64,000 bases of DNA from Actinomadura sp. WMMA1423. Lineage in GTDB: Bacteria; Actinomycetota; Actinomycetes; Streptosporangiales; Streptosporangiaceae. The stretch lies in contig NZ_CP041244.1 of NCBI RefSeq assembly GCF_006547145.1, forward strand, positions 4,712,001 to 4,776,000, given 5' to 3'. The position numbers were made by a program, and so were the translations under genes. Positions within the stretch are counted from its first letter, which is position 1. Each line of letters starts with the position of its first letter. Below the pieces are notes generated by a model that worked only from the letters and a program-made list of their open reading frames with translations, ran no database searches and was not told where the DNA came from. Of the stretch, positions 50,246 through 57,628 are shown piece after piece.

Positions 50246-50848
50246 TCAGGTCGCCTCGATCTTGCCGCGGCGCAGGAACCAGGACGCGAGGACGCCGCCC
50301 AGCAGCCCGAACAGGTGGCCCTGCCAGGAGATGGTGGGGTCGCTCGGGAGGACGCCGAGCAGCATCGTCCCGTACACGGCGACGACCGCGACCGCGATGG
50401 CGATGTCGGGCAGCCGCCGCTCGAAGACCCCGCGTCCCACCAGGTAGCCGAAGAACCCGAAGATCAGGATGCTGGACCCGAGGGTGTTGGCCGAGCTGAG
50501 GAACCACACCCCGAGCCCGCCGACCACGATGATGATCAGGCTGGCGGCCAGGAACTTCGCGACGCCACGCGCCGCCGCGACGAACCCGAGGATCAGGAAC
50601 GGGACCGTGTTGGCCATCAGGTGCCCGAAGCCCGCGTGCATGAACGGCGCGGTGAAGATGTCGGGGAGGTCGTCCACGTCGCGCGGCTGGATCCCGAAGC
50701 GGTCGAGCCACCCGTTCGTGGTGTAGTCGAACGCCTCCAGCACCCACATCGCGGCGGTCACCGTGAGGATCAGCACCGCGGAGGACAGGGCGCGGAAGCC
50801 GTGCTTCGCCAGCCCCTCGGAACGCTGCCGGTCGGGGGTATAGCTCAT
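50246..50848 (-). CDS. Rhomboid-family intramembrane serine protease
   Basis: 200 residues from ATG 50848 (GGTGG 5 nt upstream; a GTG 9 bp further up is less likely). Six membrane helices are visible. Rhomboid signatures are PFMHAGFGHLMANTVPFLIL (the HxxxN-type motif of helix 2), TLGSSILIFGFFGYLVGRG (GxS, Ser126, with a less common SS-I-L in place of SGAIFGL) and WQGHLFGLLGGVLASWFLRR (His178). The catalytic Ser/His dyad is therefore present. The substrate is unknown. Confidence 0.9.
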   Translation of the reverse strand: MSYTPDRQRSEGLAKHGFRALSSAVLILTVTAAMWVLEAFDYTTNGWLDRFGIQPRDVDDLPDIFTAPFMHAGFGHLMANTVPFLILGFVAAARGVAKFLAASLIIIVVGGLGVWFLSSANTLGSSILIFGFFGYLVGRGVFERRLPDIAIAVAVVAVYGTMLLGVLPSDPTISWQGHLFGLLGGVLASWFLRRGKIEAT

Positions 50849-50939
50849 GTCAGCCACCGTAAAGTCTGTACGTCCCTGAACCCCACAACGAGCGGGACGG
50901 CCGGAAGGTGCCGACGGCCTTCCGGCGGGCGGCGGGCGG

Positions 50940-51287
50940 CTAGGCGGCCCTCTCCTGGGCGGCCGGCGCGTGCTCCGACTCGGAGGCGTCGCCGCGGACC
51001 ACGATCACCGGCAGCGGCCGCCGCGCCGGGGCGTCGGCCGTCCGGCGCAGGTAGCGCCGCTCCTCGGGGGTCGTCCCGCCCCAGATGCCGTCGGGCTCCC
51101 CCACCCGCAGCGCCCACGCGAGGCAGTCGGCCTTCACGGGGCAGTTGGAGCAGATCGCCTTGGCTGCGTCCTCCTGCGCCTGGAGCAGAGGCGCGGAGTA
51201 GCCGATCGGGAAGAACAGGTCAGGATCGGCGCCGCGGCAGATGGCGTGGTCCGTCCAGTGTTCCTCGTTCTCCTGGTTATTGTGCAT
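50940..51287 (-). CDS. WhiB-family [4Fe-4S] transcription factor
   Basis: 115 residues from ATG 51287 (GGGAGAAGTC upstream). WTDHAICRGADPDLFFPIGY then AICSNCPVKADCLAWALRVG gives the four Fe-S cysteines (C17, C46, C49, C55; C-x2-C-x5-C). GIWGGTTPEERRYLRRTA is the glycine turn and basic DNA-contact tail. Length and tail resemble WblE/WhiB1-type or WblA-like members; which one is uncertain. A pair of GTAGTACTAC palindromes lies 58-82 bp upstream, in the region shared with the divergent GNAT gene. Confidence 0.94.
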   Translation of the reverse strand: MHNNQENEEHWTDHAICRGADPDLFFPIGYSAPLLQAQEDAAKAICSNCPVKADCLAWALRVGEPDGIWGGTTPEERRYLRRTADAPARRPLPVIVVRGDASESEHAPAAQERAA

Positions 51288-51344
51288 TGACTTCTCCCTG
51301 CGCGGCGATGAGACCGCCGTCCGAGCCGGGGGTCTCCACTCAGC

Positions 51345-51369
51345 GTAGTACTACACATCGTAGTACTAC
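51345..51369. promoter_or_regulatory. Two perfect GTAGTACTAC palindromes
   Basis: Copies at 51345-51354 and 51360-51369, 15 bp centre to centre, separated by acatc. They sit between the divergent whiB-like (start 51287) and GNAT (start 51418) genes. Symmetry and spacing of about 1.5 turns suggest a pair of half-sites or two dimers of one regulator. The protein is not known. Confidence 0.6.
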
Positions 51370-51417
51370 AAGACATGGGCGAACGCTGCAACTTAGCGTC
51401 CGGATAGCCTTGGAGGC

Positions 51418-51888
51418 GTGCAGAGTGATCAAGAAGTGACCTTCCGCGAGGCAACGGTGGACGATCTGCCAGATATCGTCCGACTTCTCGCCGACGATCC
51501 CCTCGGATCCACACGCGAAACACCGGGGGAGAAGATCCCGGAGGCCTACTTCACCGCGTTCGCCGCGATCGAGAAGGACCCGAACAACACCCTGGTCATC
51601 GCCGATGTGGCCGGGTCGGTCGCCGGCACGCTCCAGCTCACCTTCATCCCCGGCCTCACCTACACCGGCTCCGAGCGCGCCCAGATCGAGGGCGTCCGCG
51701 TCGCCGCCGAGCAGCGCGGCACCGGGATCGGCCAGCTCATGATCACCTGGGCCATCGACCAGGCCCGCGACCGCGGCTGCCGCGTGGTCCAGCTCACCAC
51801 CGACCGCCAGCGCCCCGACGCGATCCGCTTCTACCAGAAGATCGGCTTCCGCCCGTCCCACATGGGGATGAAGTACCACCTCACCTGA
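51418..51888 (+). CDS. GNAT-family N-acetyltransferase
   Basis: 156 residues from GTG 51418 (GGAGGC very close upstream; GTG 51436 is an alternative). The acetyl-CoA fold is clear: VTFREATVDDLPDIVRLLAD, NTLVIADVAGSVAGTLQLTF, RAQIEGVRVAAEQRGTGIGQ with the R/Q-x-x-G-x-G loop, LMITWAIDQARDRGCRVVQL and RPDAIRFYQKIGFRPSHMGM. The acceptor is unknown; small-molecule or protein N-acetylation are both possible. It is divergent from the WhiB gene and converges on the NTF2-like gene. Confidence 0.92.
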   Translation: MQSDQEVTFREATVDDLPDIVRLLADDPLGSTRETPGEKIPEAYFTAFAAIEKDPNNTLVIADVAGSVAGTLQLTFIPGLTYTGSERAQIEGVRVAAEQRGTGIGQLMITWAIDQARDRGCRVVQLTTDRQRPDAIRFYQKIGFRPSHMGMKYHLT

Positions 51889-51909
51889 GCCGCGCCCGGC
51901 GGCCCCGGC

Positions 51910-52317
51910 TCACGGGGCGGCGGCGGGGACGAGGGCGTCCCGCCACCGGGCCGTGTCGGTGTACTGGTGCAGCCAGGAGATCCGGCCGTCGGCGACCCGC
52001 CAGAGATGCGCGAACTCCGCCTCATGCGGTCGGCCCGTGGCCCTGGCCGTCCCCCGGTAGCGCCCGGTCACCACGACAAGACCGTCGCCGGTCTCATGCC
52101 AGGTCTCGGCATGGGGGACCGTGTCGAACTCGGCGAAGACGGCACCCCACACGCGGGCGAGCGTCTCCTCGGGCCCGTGGAACGTGCCGCCCGCGCCGCA
52201 CGGCAGCCCTGGCGCGGTGTGCGCCTCGAACTCCGGGTGGAGGAGGGCGAGGATCGCCGCCCCGTCGGCCGCCCGGGTGGCGGTGTAGAAACCCTGAACG
52301 ATCTCGGACGCCGTCAT
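51910..52317 (-). CDS. NTF2-like/SnoaL-like domain protein
   Basis: 135 residues from ATG 52317 (CGAGGAGCGGCC upstream). Cone-shaped NTF2 fold: VQGFYTATRAADGAAILALL, HPEFEAHTAPGLPCGAGG, FHGPEETLARVWGAVFAEFD, GDGLVVVTGRYRGTARATGR and EAEFAHLWRVADGRISWLHQ then YTDTARWRDAL. That order matches SnoaL_2 proteins (nuclear transport factor 2 family), which may be enzymes or binding proteins. It is divergent from a TetR gene 81 bp away, which probably regulates it. Confidence 0.9.
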   Translation of the reverse strand: MTASEIVQGFYTATRAADGAAILALLHPEFEAHTAPGLPCGAGGTFHGPEETLARVWGAVFAEFDTVPHAETWHETGDGLVVVTGRYRGTARATGRPHEAEFAHLWRVADGRISWLHQYTDTARWRDALVPAAAP

Positions 52318-52398
52318 GGCCGCTCCTCGCCGTGTTTCGGACCAGTTTTAGAGGCTCTGTTCTAGAATCATCCCACTACTATCATCCGGAGGGCATGC

Positions 52399-52956
52399 GT
52401 GGGTAGACCGGCCAAGTTCAGCGAGGACCGGATCCTCGACGCGGCGCTCGCGGTGACGGCCGAGGGCGGGCCCGCCGCCGCGACGATCGCCGCCATCGCC
52501 GACCGCCTCGGGGCGCCGTCCGGATCGCTGTACCACCGCTTCGGCTCGCGCGACCTGCTGCTCGCCACCCTGTGGACGCGCTGCGTCCGCCGTTTCCAGG
52601 CCGGTTTCGTCGCGGCCCTGGAATCCGGCGACGCCGAGGCCGCCGCCCTGCACACGCCGCGCTGGTGCCGCGCGAACCCCGCCGAGGCGGCCGTCCTGCT
52701 CCTCCACCGCCGCCGCGACCTCGCCGCCGCCTGGCCCGCGGAGCTCGCCGAGCCCCTCGCCGCCCTGAACGCCCGCGCCGCGGGCGCGCTGACCGCGTTC
52801 GCCCGGGACCACGGCGTCGACCGCGACCGGCTGGTCTTCGCCACCGTCGACGTCCCCTACGGCGCCGTCCGCCGCCACCTGCTCGACCGCAGGCCCCCGC
52901 CGGCCGGGGTGGACGAGTTGGTCGCCACGACCTGCCGCGCCGTCCTGGCACCTTAG
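52399..52956 (+). CDS. TetR-family transcriptional regulator
   Basis: 185 residues from GTG 52399 (GGAGGGCATGC upstream). HTH: MGRPAKFSEDRILDAALAVT, ATIAAIADRLGAPSGSLYHR, FGSRDLLLATLW. The short effector domain is Ala/Arg-rich (AAVLLLHRRRDLAAAWPAEL, VDVPYGAVRRHLLDR). The 81-bp region shared with the NTF2-like gene contains agaggctct and ttctagaa elements that could form its operator. The ligand is unknown. Confidence 0.92.
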   Translation: MGRPAKFSEDRILDAALAVTAEGGPAAATIAAIADRLGAPSGSLYHRFGSRDLLLATLWTRCVRRFQAGFVAALESGDAEAAALHTPRWCRANPAEAAVLLLHRRRDLAAAWPAELAEPLAALNARAAGALTAFARDHGVDRDRLVFATVDVPYGAVRRHLLDRRPPPAGVDELVATTCRAVLAP

Positions 52957-53067
52957 GGAGGCCGTTCCGCGGAGGCCGGAGAGGTTTCCGTCGCTGTTCA
53001 CTTTGGCGTGTAATGCTGGCTACCTGGGTGTGCGTCCAGCTTTGTCAACGTCCCAGAGGAGCAGCGC

Positions 53068-54558
53068 GTGGCCGACAGGCATCTGGAGATCGAGCAGAAG
53101 TACGACGCCACCGCCGGGTTCGCCCTGCCGGATCTGGACGGGCTCGCGGGGGTGGCGTCGGTGGGGGAGCCCGAGGTCCAGGACCTGCACGCCACCTACT
53201 TCGACACCCCGGACCTGCGCCTGGCGGCGAACAAGATCACGCTGCGCAGGCGGCGGGGCGGGCCGGACGCGGGCTGGCACCTGAAGATGCCGGCCGGACC
53301 GGACGGCAGGCACGAGTTCCGGGCGCCGCTCGGCCGCCCCCTGCTCGTCCCGGCGCGGCTGTCGAGCCTGGTCGCCGCGCACACGCGCGGGGCGGAGCTG
53401 CGTCCCGTCGCGACCCTGGAGACCAGCCGCACCGTCGTGCGGCTGCTCGGGCCGGACGGCGAGGCCCTCGCGGAGGTCGCCGACGACCTGGTGACCGGGC
53501 GCGGCCTGGACTCCGAGCCCGAGCGGTGGCGGGAGATCGAGGTCGAGCTCGCCGCCGGGCCGCCGGAGCTGCTGAAGGCCGCCGGCAAGCGGCTGCGGAA
53601 GGCGGGCGCGAAGAAGGCCAAGTCGGCGTCCAAGCTGGCGAGGCTCCTCGGGGACGCCGTCGCGCCCTCGGAGGCGGCGCGGCGCCGGGCCGAGGCCAGG
53701 TCGCGGATCACGGCGGCGACCTCGAACGGGAAGGCTCCGTCGATCACGACGGGCGAGGTCGTGCTGGCCTACCTCGCCGAGCAGGTCGAGGCGGTCCTGC
53801 GGTTCGATCCCGGGGCACGGCTGGGCGAGGACGACGCCGTCCACCGGATGCGGGTGGCCGTGCGCAGGACGCGGAGCGTGCTGCGGGGCTACCGGTCCGT
53901 CCTGGACACCGATCGGACCGCGCCGCTCGCCGCCGAGCTGCGCTGGCTGGCGCAAACCCTCGGCGAGGTGCGCGACCTGGAGGTGCTCCGGATGCGGTTC
54001 GCGGAGGCGCCGCGCGTCCTGCTGGACGATCTGGAGCGCCACGAGCGGGCCGCGTACCGGCAGCTGAACTCGGCCCTCAAGGGGGCCCGGTACTTCGCGC
54101 TGCTCGACGACCTCGACAAGCTGATCGCCGACCCGCCCCTCACGGCCGCGGCGGGCAAGAAGGCCCGCAAGGAGCTCCCCGCCCTCGTCACCCGGGCCTG
54201 GGACCGGATGGCCGGGGACTACGCCTCGATCAAGTCGTCCGCCGACCCCGACCTCGCGCGCCACGAGACGCGGAAGGCGGCCAAGCGCGCCCGGTACGCG
54301 GCCGAGCTGGCCGTCCCGGTGCTCGGGGCGGGGGCCAAGCGGGTGGTCAAGGACGCCAAGCGCATCCAGGAGGTCCTCGGCGCCCACCAGGACGCCGTCA
54401 TCGCGATGGAGTACCTCGAACGGGCCGCCGCCCGCGCGCGGACGACGGCGGACGCGTTCACGCTCGGCGTGCTCTACGGCGCCGAGCAGGCGGAGGCGGC
54501 CAAGACCCGCGACCTCCTGCCGACCACCTGGTCCCGAACCCTGGGCCCCTCCTTCTGA
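53068..54558 (+). CDS. CYTH and CHAD domain protein
   Basis: 496 residues from GTG 53068 (GAGGAG upstream). CYTH domain ~1-200: HLEIEQKY holds the ExExK motif, ATYFDTPDLRLAANKITLRR RR and WHLKMPAGPDGRHEFR provide basic residues that bind triphosphate. CHAD domain ~215-490: AVHRMRVAVRRTRSVLRGYR, LRWLAQTLGEVRDLEVL, HETRKAAKRARYAAELA, RIQEVLGAHQDAV, all with conserved His/Arg/Lys that bind polyphosphate. Such fusions act as inorganic triphosphatases or polyphosphate-granule proteins. ppk1 lies 3 kb away, which fits a polyphosphate role. Part of its coding sequence is duplicated as scraps at 56419-56489. Confidence 0.93.
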   Translation: MADRHLEIEQKYDATAGFALPDLDGLAGVASVGEPEVQDLHATYFDTPDLRLAANKITLRRRRGGPDAGWHLKMPAGPDGRHEFRAPLGRPLLVPARLSSLVAAHTRGAELRPVATLETSRTVVRLLGPDGEALAEVADDLVTGRGLDSEPERWREIEVELAAGPPELLKAAGKRLRKAGAKKAKSASKLARLLGDAVAPSEAARRRAEARSRITAATSNGKAPSITTGEVVLAYLAEQVEAVLRFDPGARLGEDDAVHRMRVAVRRTRSVLRGYRSVLDTDRTAPLAAELRWLAQTLGEVRDLEVLRMRFAEAPRVLLDDLERHERAAYRQLNSALKGARYFALLDDLDKLIADPPLTAAAGKKARKELPALVTRAWDRMAGDYASIKSSADPDLARHETRKAAKRARYAAELAVPVLGAGAKRVVKDAKRIQEVLGAHQDAVIAMEYLERAAARARTTADAFTLGVLYGAEQAEAAKTRDLLPTTWSRTLGPSF

Positions 54559-54563
54559 TCACT

Positions 54564-54610
54564 GGCTCGCGGCATGTCGGCGCTTGCCCGAGGGCAGCAT
54601 GCCGCGAGCC
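54564..54610. terminator. Hairpin between convergent CHAD and SDR genes
   Basis: ggctcgcggcatg / catgccgcgagcc, perfect 13-bp outer stem, with gccc/gggc pairing inside the 21-nt loop. It starts 6 bp after the CHAD stop and ends 12 bp before the SDR stop. Confidence 0.8.
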
Positions 54611-54621
54611 GGCGCGGCATG

Positions 54622-55419
54622 TCAGTCGACGATGACGCCGGAGCCCAGGTTGGCTATCGCCCCCGTCATCGTCCGGGCACGGTCGGAGGCGGCGAACGCG
54701 GCGTACTCGGCCACGTCCTCGGGCGTCGGGAGCCGTCCGAGCAGCGTCCCCTGGGCGGCGCCGGCGAGCCACTCCTGCGTGGTCGCGCCCGCGCGGCCCG
54801 CCATCTCCGCGAAGGCCTCGGTCACGTGGGAGGCGCCCACCGACTCGGGGATCGCGTGGGGCCGGAGGCAGACCACGCGCACCCCCTCAGAGCCCAGCTC
54901 ACCTGCCAGGATGCGGGAGAAGGCCTCCACGGCGGCCGAGGAGACGCCGTTGCCCAGGAAGCCGCGTCCCGTCAGCCGGGCACCAGGTGTGGACAGCGTG
55001 AGGACGACGCCCGACCCCTGCTTTGCGAGGTGAGGGGCGGCCGCCTTCGTGGTGACGAACAGGGTGCGCAGGTACCCGTCGATCGGGGCCATGAACTGGT
55101 CGAGGTCGAGTTCCGCGAGCGGCGGCCCCTGCACGTGGGGGATGCCGACCGCGTTGACCAGGATGTCGAGGCGGCCGGTCCGCTCGGTCACCTGGTCCAG
55201 GTGGCGGCGCACGGCGTCCTCGTCCGCGGCGTCGACCAGGGCCGCCTCCGCGTGGCCGCCTCCGCCGGTGATGCTCCGCACCACGCGGTCCAGCGGGGCG
55301 CGCGTGCGTCCCGCGACGTGCACCTGGGCGCCCTCACGCGCGAATGCGCGTGCGATCGCTCCGCCCACGGTGCCTCCGCCGCCATAGACGACGGCGACTT
55401 TCCTGTCCAAGGTGGTCAC
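54622..55419 (-). CDS. SDR-family protein lacking the usual Tyr/Lys pair
   Basis: 265 residues from GTG 55419, which begins 3 bp after the SRPBCC stop, so it is the third gene of an ArsR operon. The Rossmann part is normal: KVAVVYGGGGTVGGAIARAF, HVAGRTRAPLDRVV, ILVNAVGIPHVQGPP. Where YxxxK should follow the active-site serine (VVLTLSTPGARLTGRGFLGN), the sequence reads GVSSAAVEAFSRILAGELG, with no Tyr or Lys. ARVRVVCLRPHAIPES-type continuation (GVRVVCLRPHAIPESVG) and TMTGAIANLGSGVIVD are as in the enoyl-reductase-like SDR group. It may be a non-catalytic or atypical SDR. The ribosome site is weak, consistent with coupling. Confidence 0.88.
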   Translation of the reverse strand: MTTLDRKVAVVYGGGGTVGGAIARAFAREGAQVHVAGRTRAPLDRVVRSITGGGGHAEAALVDAADEDAVRRHLDQVTERTGRLDILVNAVGIPHVQGPPLAELDLDQFMAPIDGYLRTLFVTTKAAAPHLAKQGSGVVLTLSTPGARLTGRGFLGNGVSSAAVEAFSRILAGELGSEGVRVVCLRPHAIPESVGASHVTEAFAEMAGRAGATTQEWLAGAAQGTLLGRLPTPEDVAEYAAFAASDRARTMTGAIANLGSGVIVD

Positions 55420-55422
55420 GGT

Positions 55423-55857
55423 TCAGTCCTCATCTCGTGTGCGAATGCGGTCCAGCGCTCGGAGGCAGTCCGACCATCCGGCGTGGTGCGAGGTCCGCGC
55501 CTCCTCGTCCGGGAGCCCGACCTGGTGGATCTCCACGACGGTCGCGCCGGACGACGGCCGGAAGGTCACGGTCACCACCGAGTCCCGGAACCGGGTCGCG
55601 GGGGACGACCAGGTGAACACCAGCCGCCGGGGCCGGTCGATCTCCCGGTAGGTGCCGGAGTGCAGGATCGACGACTCGTCGTCGGCCATGACGATGCGGA
55701 ACGTTCCACCCTCGCGCGGGTCCGTCTCGGCACGGGTCTGCCTGATGCCGGACGGCCTGAGCCAGGATCCGAGGCTCCGCGCGTCCAGCCAGGCGTCGAA
55801 GAGCTCTTCGGGCGACGCGGCGATCTCCCGCTGGACGGTCACCGAGAACTCGTTCAT
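55423..55857 (-). CDS. SRPBCC (AHSA1-type START) domain protein
   Basis: 144 residues from ATG 55857, which overlaps the ArsR stop (TGATG); GGGGGG lies upstream. FSVTVQREIAASPEELFDAW, LDARSLGSWLRPSG, GGTFRIVMADDE, HSGTYREIDRPRRLVFTWSS, DSVVTVTFRPSSGATVVEIH and HHAGWSDCLRALDRI are standard for the AHSA1 hydrophobic-cavity family. Pairs of ArsR regulator and SRPBCC protein are common in actinomycetes; the ligand is unknown. Confidence 0.93.
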   Translation of the reverse strand: MNEFSVTVQREIAASPEELFDAWLDARSLGSWLRPSGIRQTRAETDPREGGTFRIVMADDESSILHSGTYREIDRPRRLVFTWSSPATRFRDSVVTVTFRPSSGATVVEIHQVGLPDEEARTSHHAGWSDCLRALDRIRTRDED

Positions 55858-56264
55858 CACGATCCCCCCTCAGCCTCGTCGCGGTCGGCGGCGGAGCGAT
55901 CGCCCGCAGGGCGCTCCGCGGCGGGCCCCTCGGCGGCGGCACGGTCGGTCACGAAGGCTTCGAGCGCGGCGAGCTGCTCGCTCCAGAACCCGCGGTAGTG
56001 CTCGATCCACGCGGCCGCCTCGGCGAGCGGCGCCGCCTCCAGGGTGAGGATGTGCTCGCGCCCCCGCACGTTCCGCCGCACCAGCCCCGCGCCCTCCAGC
56101 ACCCGGATGTGCTTGGACGTCGAGTTGAGGGAGATCGGGAAGGCCCCGGCGACGTCCGTCACCCGGGCGTCCGACTCGGCGAGCCGGGCCAGGATGGCGC
56201 GGCGGGTGGGGTCGGAGACCGCCGAGAAGACCGAATCGAGCAGGTCAGCCTGATATTCACCCAT
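55857..56264 (-). CDS. ArsR-family transcriptional regulator
   Basis: 135 residues from ATG 56264. Winged helix: LLDSVFSAVSDPTRRAILAR, LAESDARVTDVAGAFPISLN, STSKHIRVLEGAGLVRRNVR, GREHILTLEAAPLAEAAAWI, then EHYRGFWSEQLAALEAFV. No metal-binding cysteines are seen, so it is of the non-metal type that accompanies SRPBCC genes. The C-terminus is an Ala/Glu/Arg-rich tail. There is no ribosome binding site; instead a perfect inverted repeat overlaps the start codon, so the message may be leaderless and autoregulated. Confidence 0.93.
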   Translation of the reverse strand: MGEYQADLLDSVFSAVSDPTRRAILARLAESDARVTDVAGAFPISLNSTSKHIRVLEGAGLVRRNVRGREHILTLEAAPLAEAAAWIEHYRGFWSEQLAALEAFVTDRAAAEGPAAERPAGDRSAADRDEAEGGS

Positions 56265-56274
56265 AGGGGTGAAT
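56255..56274. promoter_or_regulatory. Operator-like inverted repeat ATTCACCC-ATAG-GGGTGAAT over the ArsR start
   Basis: Perfect 8-bp arms with a 4-nt spacer that contains part of the ATG. Its position at the translation start of an ArsR gene without a Shine-Dalgarno site suggests autoregulation of the ArsR-SRPBCC-SDR operon. Confidence 0.7.
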
Positions 56275-56335
56275 GTAGCCCTTGGCCGGGCGGAACCGCA
56301 ACCTCGCGTTCGCGCTAGGGCAGCACGGCCCCGAG

Positions 56336-56489
56336 GCGTGGCGTTCCAGAGCCGCCAGCGAGCCGTCGGCCAGGTGCGCCGCCCAGAACTCGCCCTTGTC
56401 CAGTTCCGGGTCGTCCGGCGACCCCGGCCTCGCGCGCCACGAGACGCGGAAGGCGGCCCAAGACCCGCGACCTCACGCCGACCACCCGG
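56336..56489. pseudogene. Mosaic of duplicated gene scraps (mutT1 3' end plus two pieces of the CHAD gene)
   Basis: 56336-56420 equals 56778-56862 (3' end of mutT1) with 2 differences in 85 nt. It passes directly into 56419-56458, which equals 54243-54282 of the CHAD gene with 1 difference in 40. That passes through the shared aaggcggcc into 56451-56489, equal to 54494-54531 with one inserted base and about three substitutions. All three keep their plus-strand orientation. None forms an intact gene. Confidence 0.9.
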
Positions 56490-56525
56490 CCGGCCGGCAG
56501 GAGAATTTTTACCAAAGAGCTGACC

Positions 56526-57044
56526 ATGACGTATATGGTCACCAAAAGGGCTGAGGGCGCCCATCCGTTCCGAGCGCCGGCCACCGGTCTGACGGCCACC
56601 GGCCTACTGGTCCTCAACTTCTGGGACATCTGGTTCGGGATGGCAGGTCTCGCCCTACTGGTGGCCCTTGCGCGCGGCAAACGCGTGCCGCCGCGAAAGC
56701 GGGAATCGCCCGAGCGGCCGTCGTCCAAGGCGGCCCTCGTTTCAGAACCGCCCTTCGTTCATGACCCGGTCGCGGGGGCGTGGCGTTCCAGGGCCGCCAG
56801 CGAGCCGTCGGCCAGGTGCGCCGCCCAGAACTCGCCCTTGTCCAGTGCCGGGTCGTCCGGCGGCTTCTCCCCCAGCTCGCGGCAGAGCCCCGCGATGAGC
56901 TCGTTGACGATCTCGCCGTGCGTGCTCACGACCACCGGGGTGCCCGCCATGGACAGCAGCCGCTCCACGGCCCGCTCGGGGTTCGTCTCACCGACCGTGA
57001 ACGCCGGCTCCGTCTCGACGGGCACGCGGACGCGCCGCGCGTAG
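56526..57044 (+). CDS. Doubtful small membrane-protein frame running antisense into mutT1
   Basis: ATG 56526 follows aaagag at a fair distance. The first ~80 residues are not an antisense shadow: MTYMVTKRAEGAHPFRAPAT, then a single membrane helix GLLVLNFWDIWFGMAGLALL and a basic tail ARGKRVPPRKRES. Beyond residue ~80 the frame is antisense to mutT1 and its composition is an artefact, so any real gene was probably shorter and lost its end. The start lies in an AT-rich patch (gagaatttttaccaaagag) with a TGACCAT/ATGGTCA inverted repeat. I rate it as a remnant or a small unknown protein. Confidence 0.3.
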   Translation: MTYMVTKRAEGAHPFRAPATGLTATGLLVLNFWDIWFGMAGLALLVALARGKRVPPRKRESPERPSSKAALVSEPPFVHDPVAGAWRSRAASEPSARCAAQNSPLSSAGSSGGFSPSSRQSPAMSSLTISPCVLTTTGVPAMDSSRSTARSGFVSPTVNAGSVSTGTRTRRA

Positions 57045-57628
57045 GGCAGGACGGTCTCCAGGCAGCGGGCCGTCGTGGAGCTGACCACCCGCAGCGGCCC
57101 GTAGGAGTGCAGCAGCTCGGCGAGCGCGACAGCGTCGGCGCGGCCGGTCCCGTCCAGCGGGCGCAGCTCGTCGGCCTCCCGCCACGCGTTCTTCTCCCCC
57201 GCGGACGCGTGCCGCAGGATCACCATCGGCGCGGAGGTGAACGGCCCCTGGAGGAACTCGCGGAGGAGGCCGGCGTCGTGCCGGTAGGTGAGCCGGGCCT
57301 CGGCCTCCTCCGCGGGCAGCCAGACCAGCTCGTCCACCTCGTGATCGGGGGTGAACGCGCTCGTGGCGGCCGGGCGGGCGGCCCAGTAGTCGACCAGCTT
57401 GGTCCGGTCCCCGACCGGATACGAGACGGTGGGCAGCCGCCGGCCGAGGCGCGGCACCACGCCCGTCTCCTCCTCGACCTCGCGGACGGCGGCGCGCAGC
57501 GCGTGCTCGCCCGGGTCGATCTTGCCCTTGGGGAACGACCAGTCGTCGTGGCGGGGACGGTGGATCAGCGCGAACTCGGGGCCGTCCCGCCACAGCAGCG
57601 CGCCGGCGGCCCGGACGACGTCAGGCAT
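56759..57628 (-). CDS. mutT1: NUDIX hydrolase / histidine phosphatase fusion (MutT1-like)
   Basis: 289 residues from ATG 57628, overlapping the ppk1 stop by 8 bp. Residues ~1-135 are a NUDIX domain with the box GKIDPGEHALRAAVREVEEE TG (G-x5-E-x7-REVxEE). Residues ~140-289 are a histidine-phosphatase-like domain (MVILRHASAGEKNAW, VVSSTTARCLETVLPYA, VVVSTHGEIVNELIAGL). This two-domain layout is that of mycobacterial MutT1, which removes 8-oxo-(d)GTP and splits diadenosine polyphosphates. The gene order ppk1-mutT1 is conserved in mycobacteria as I recall. Its 3' end is duplicated at 56336-56420. Confidence 0.92.
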   Translation of the reverse strand: MPDVVRAAGALLWRDGPEFALIHRPRHDDWSFPKGKIDPGEHALRAAVREVEEETGVVPRLGRRLPTVSYPVGDRTKLVDYWAARPAATSAFTPDHEVDELVWLPAEEAEARLTYRHDAGLLREFLQGPFTSAPMVILRHASAGEKNAWREADELRPLDGTGRADAVALAELLHSYGPLRVVSSTTARCLETVLPYARRVRVPVETEPAFTVGETNPERAVERLLSMAGTPVVVSTHGEIVNELIAGLCRELGEKPPDDPALDKGEFWAAHLADGSLAALERHAPATGS

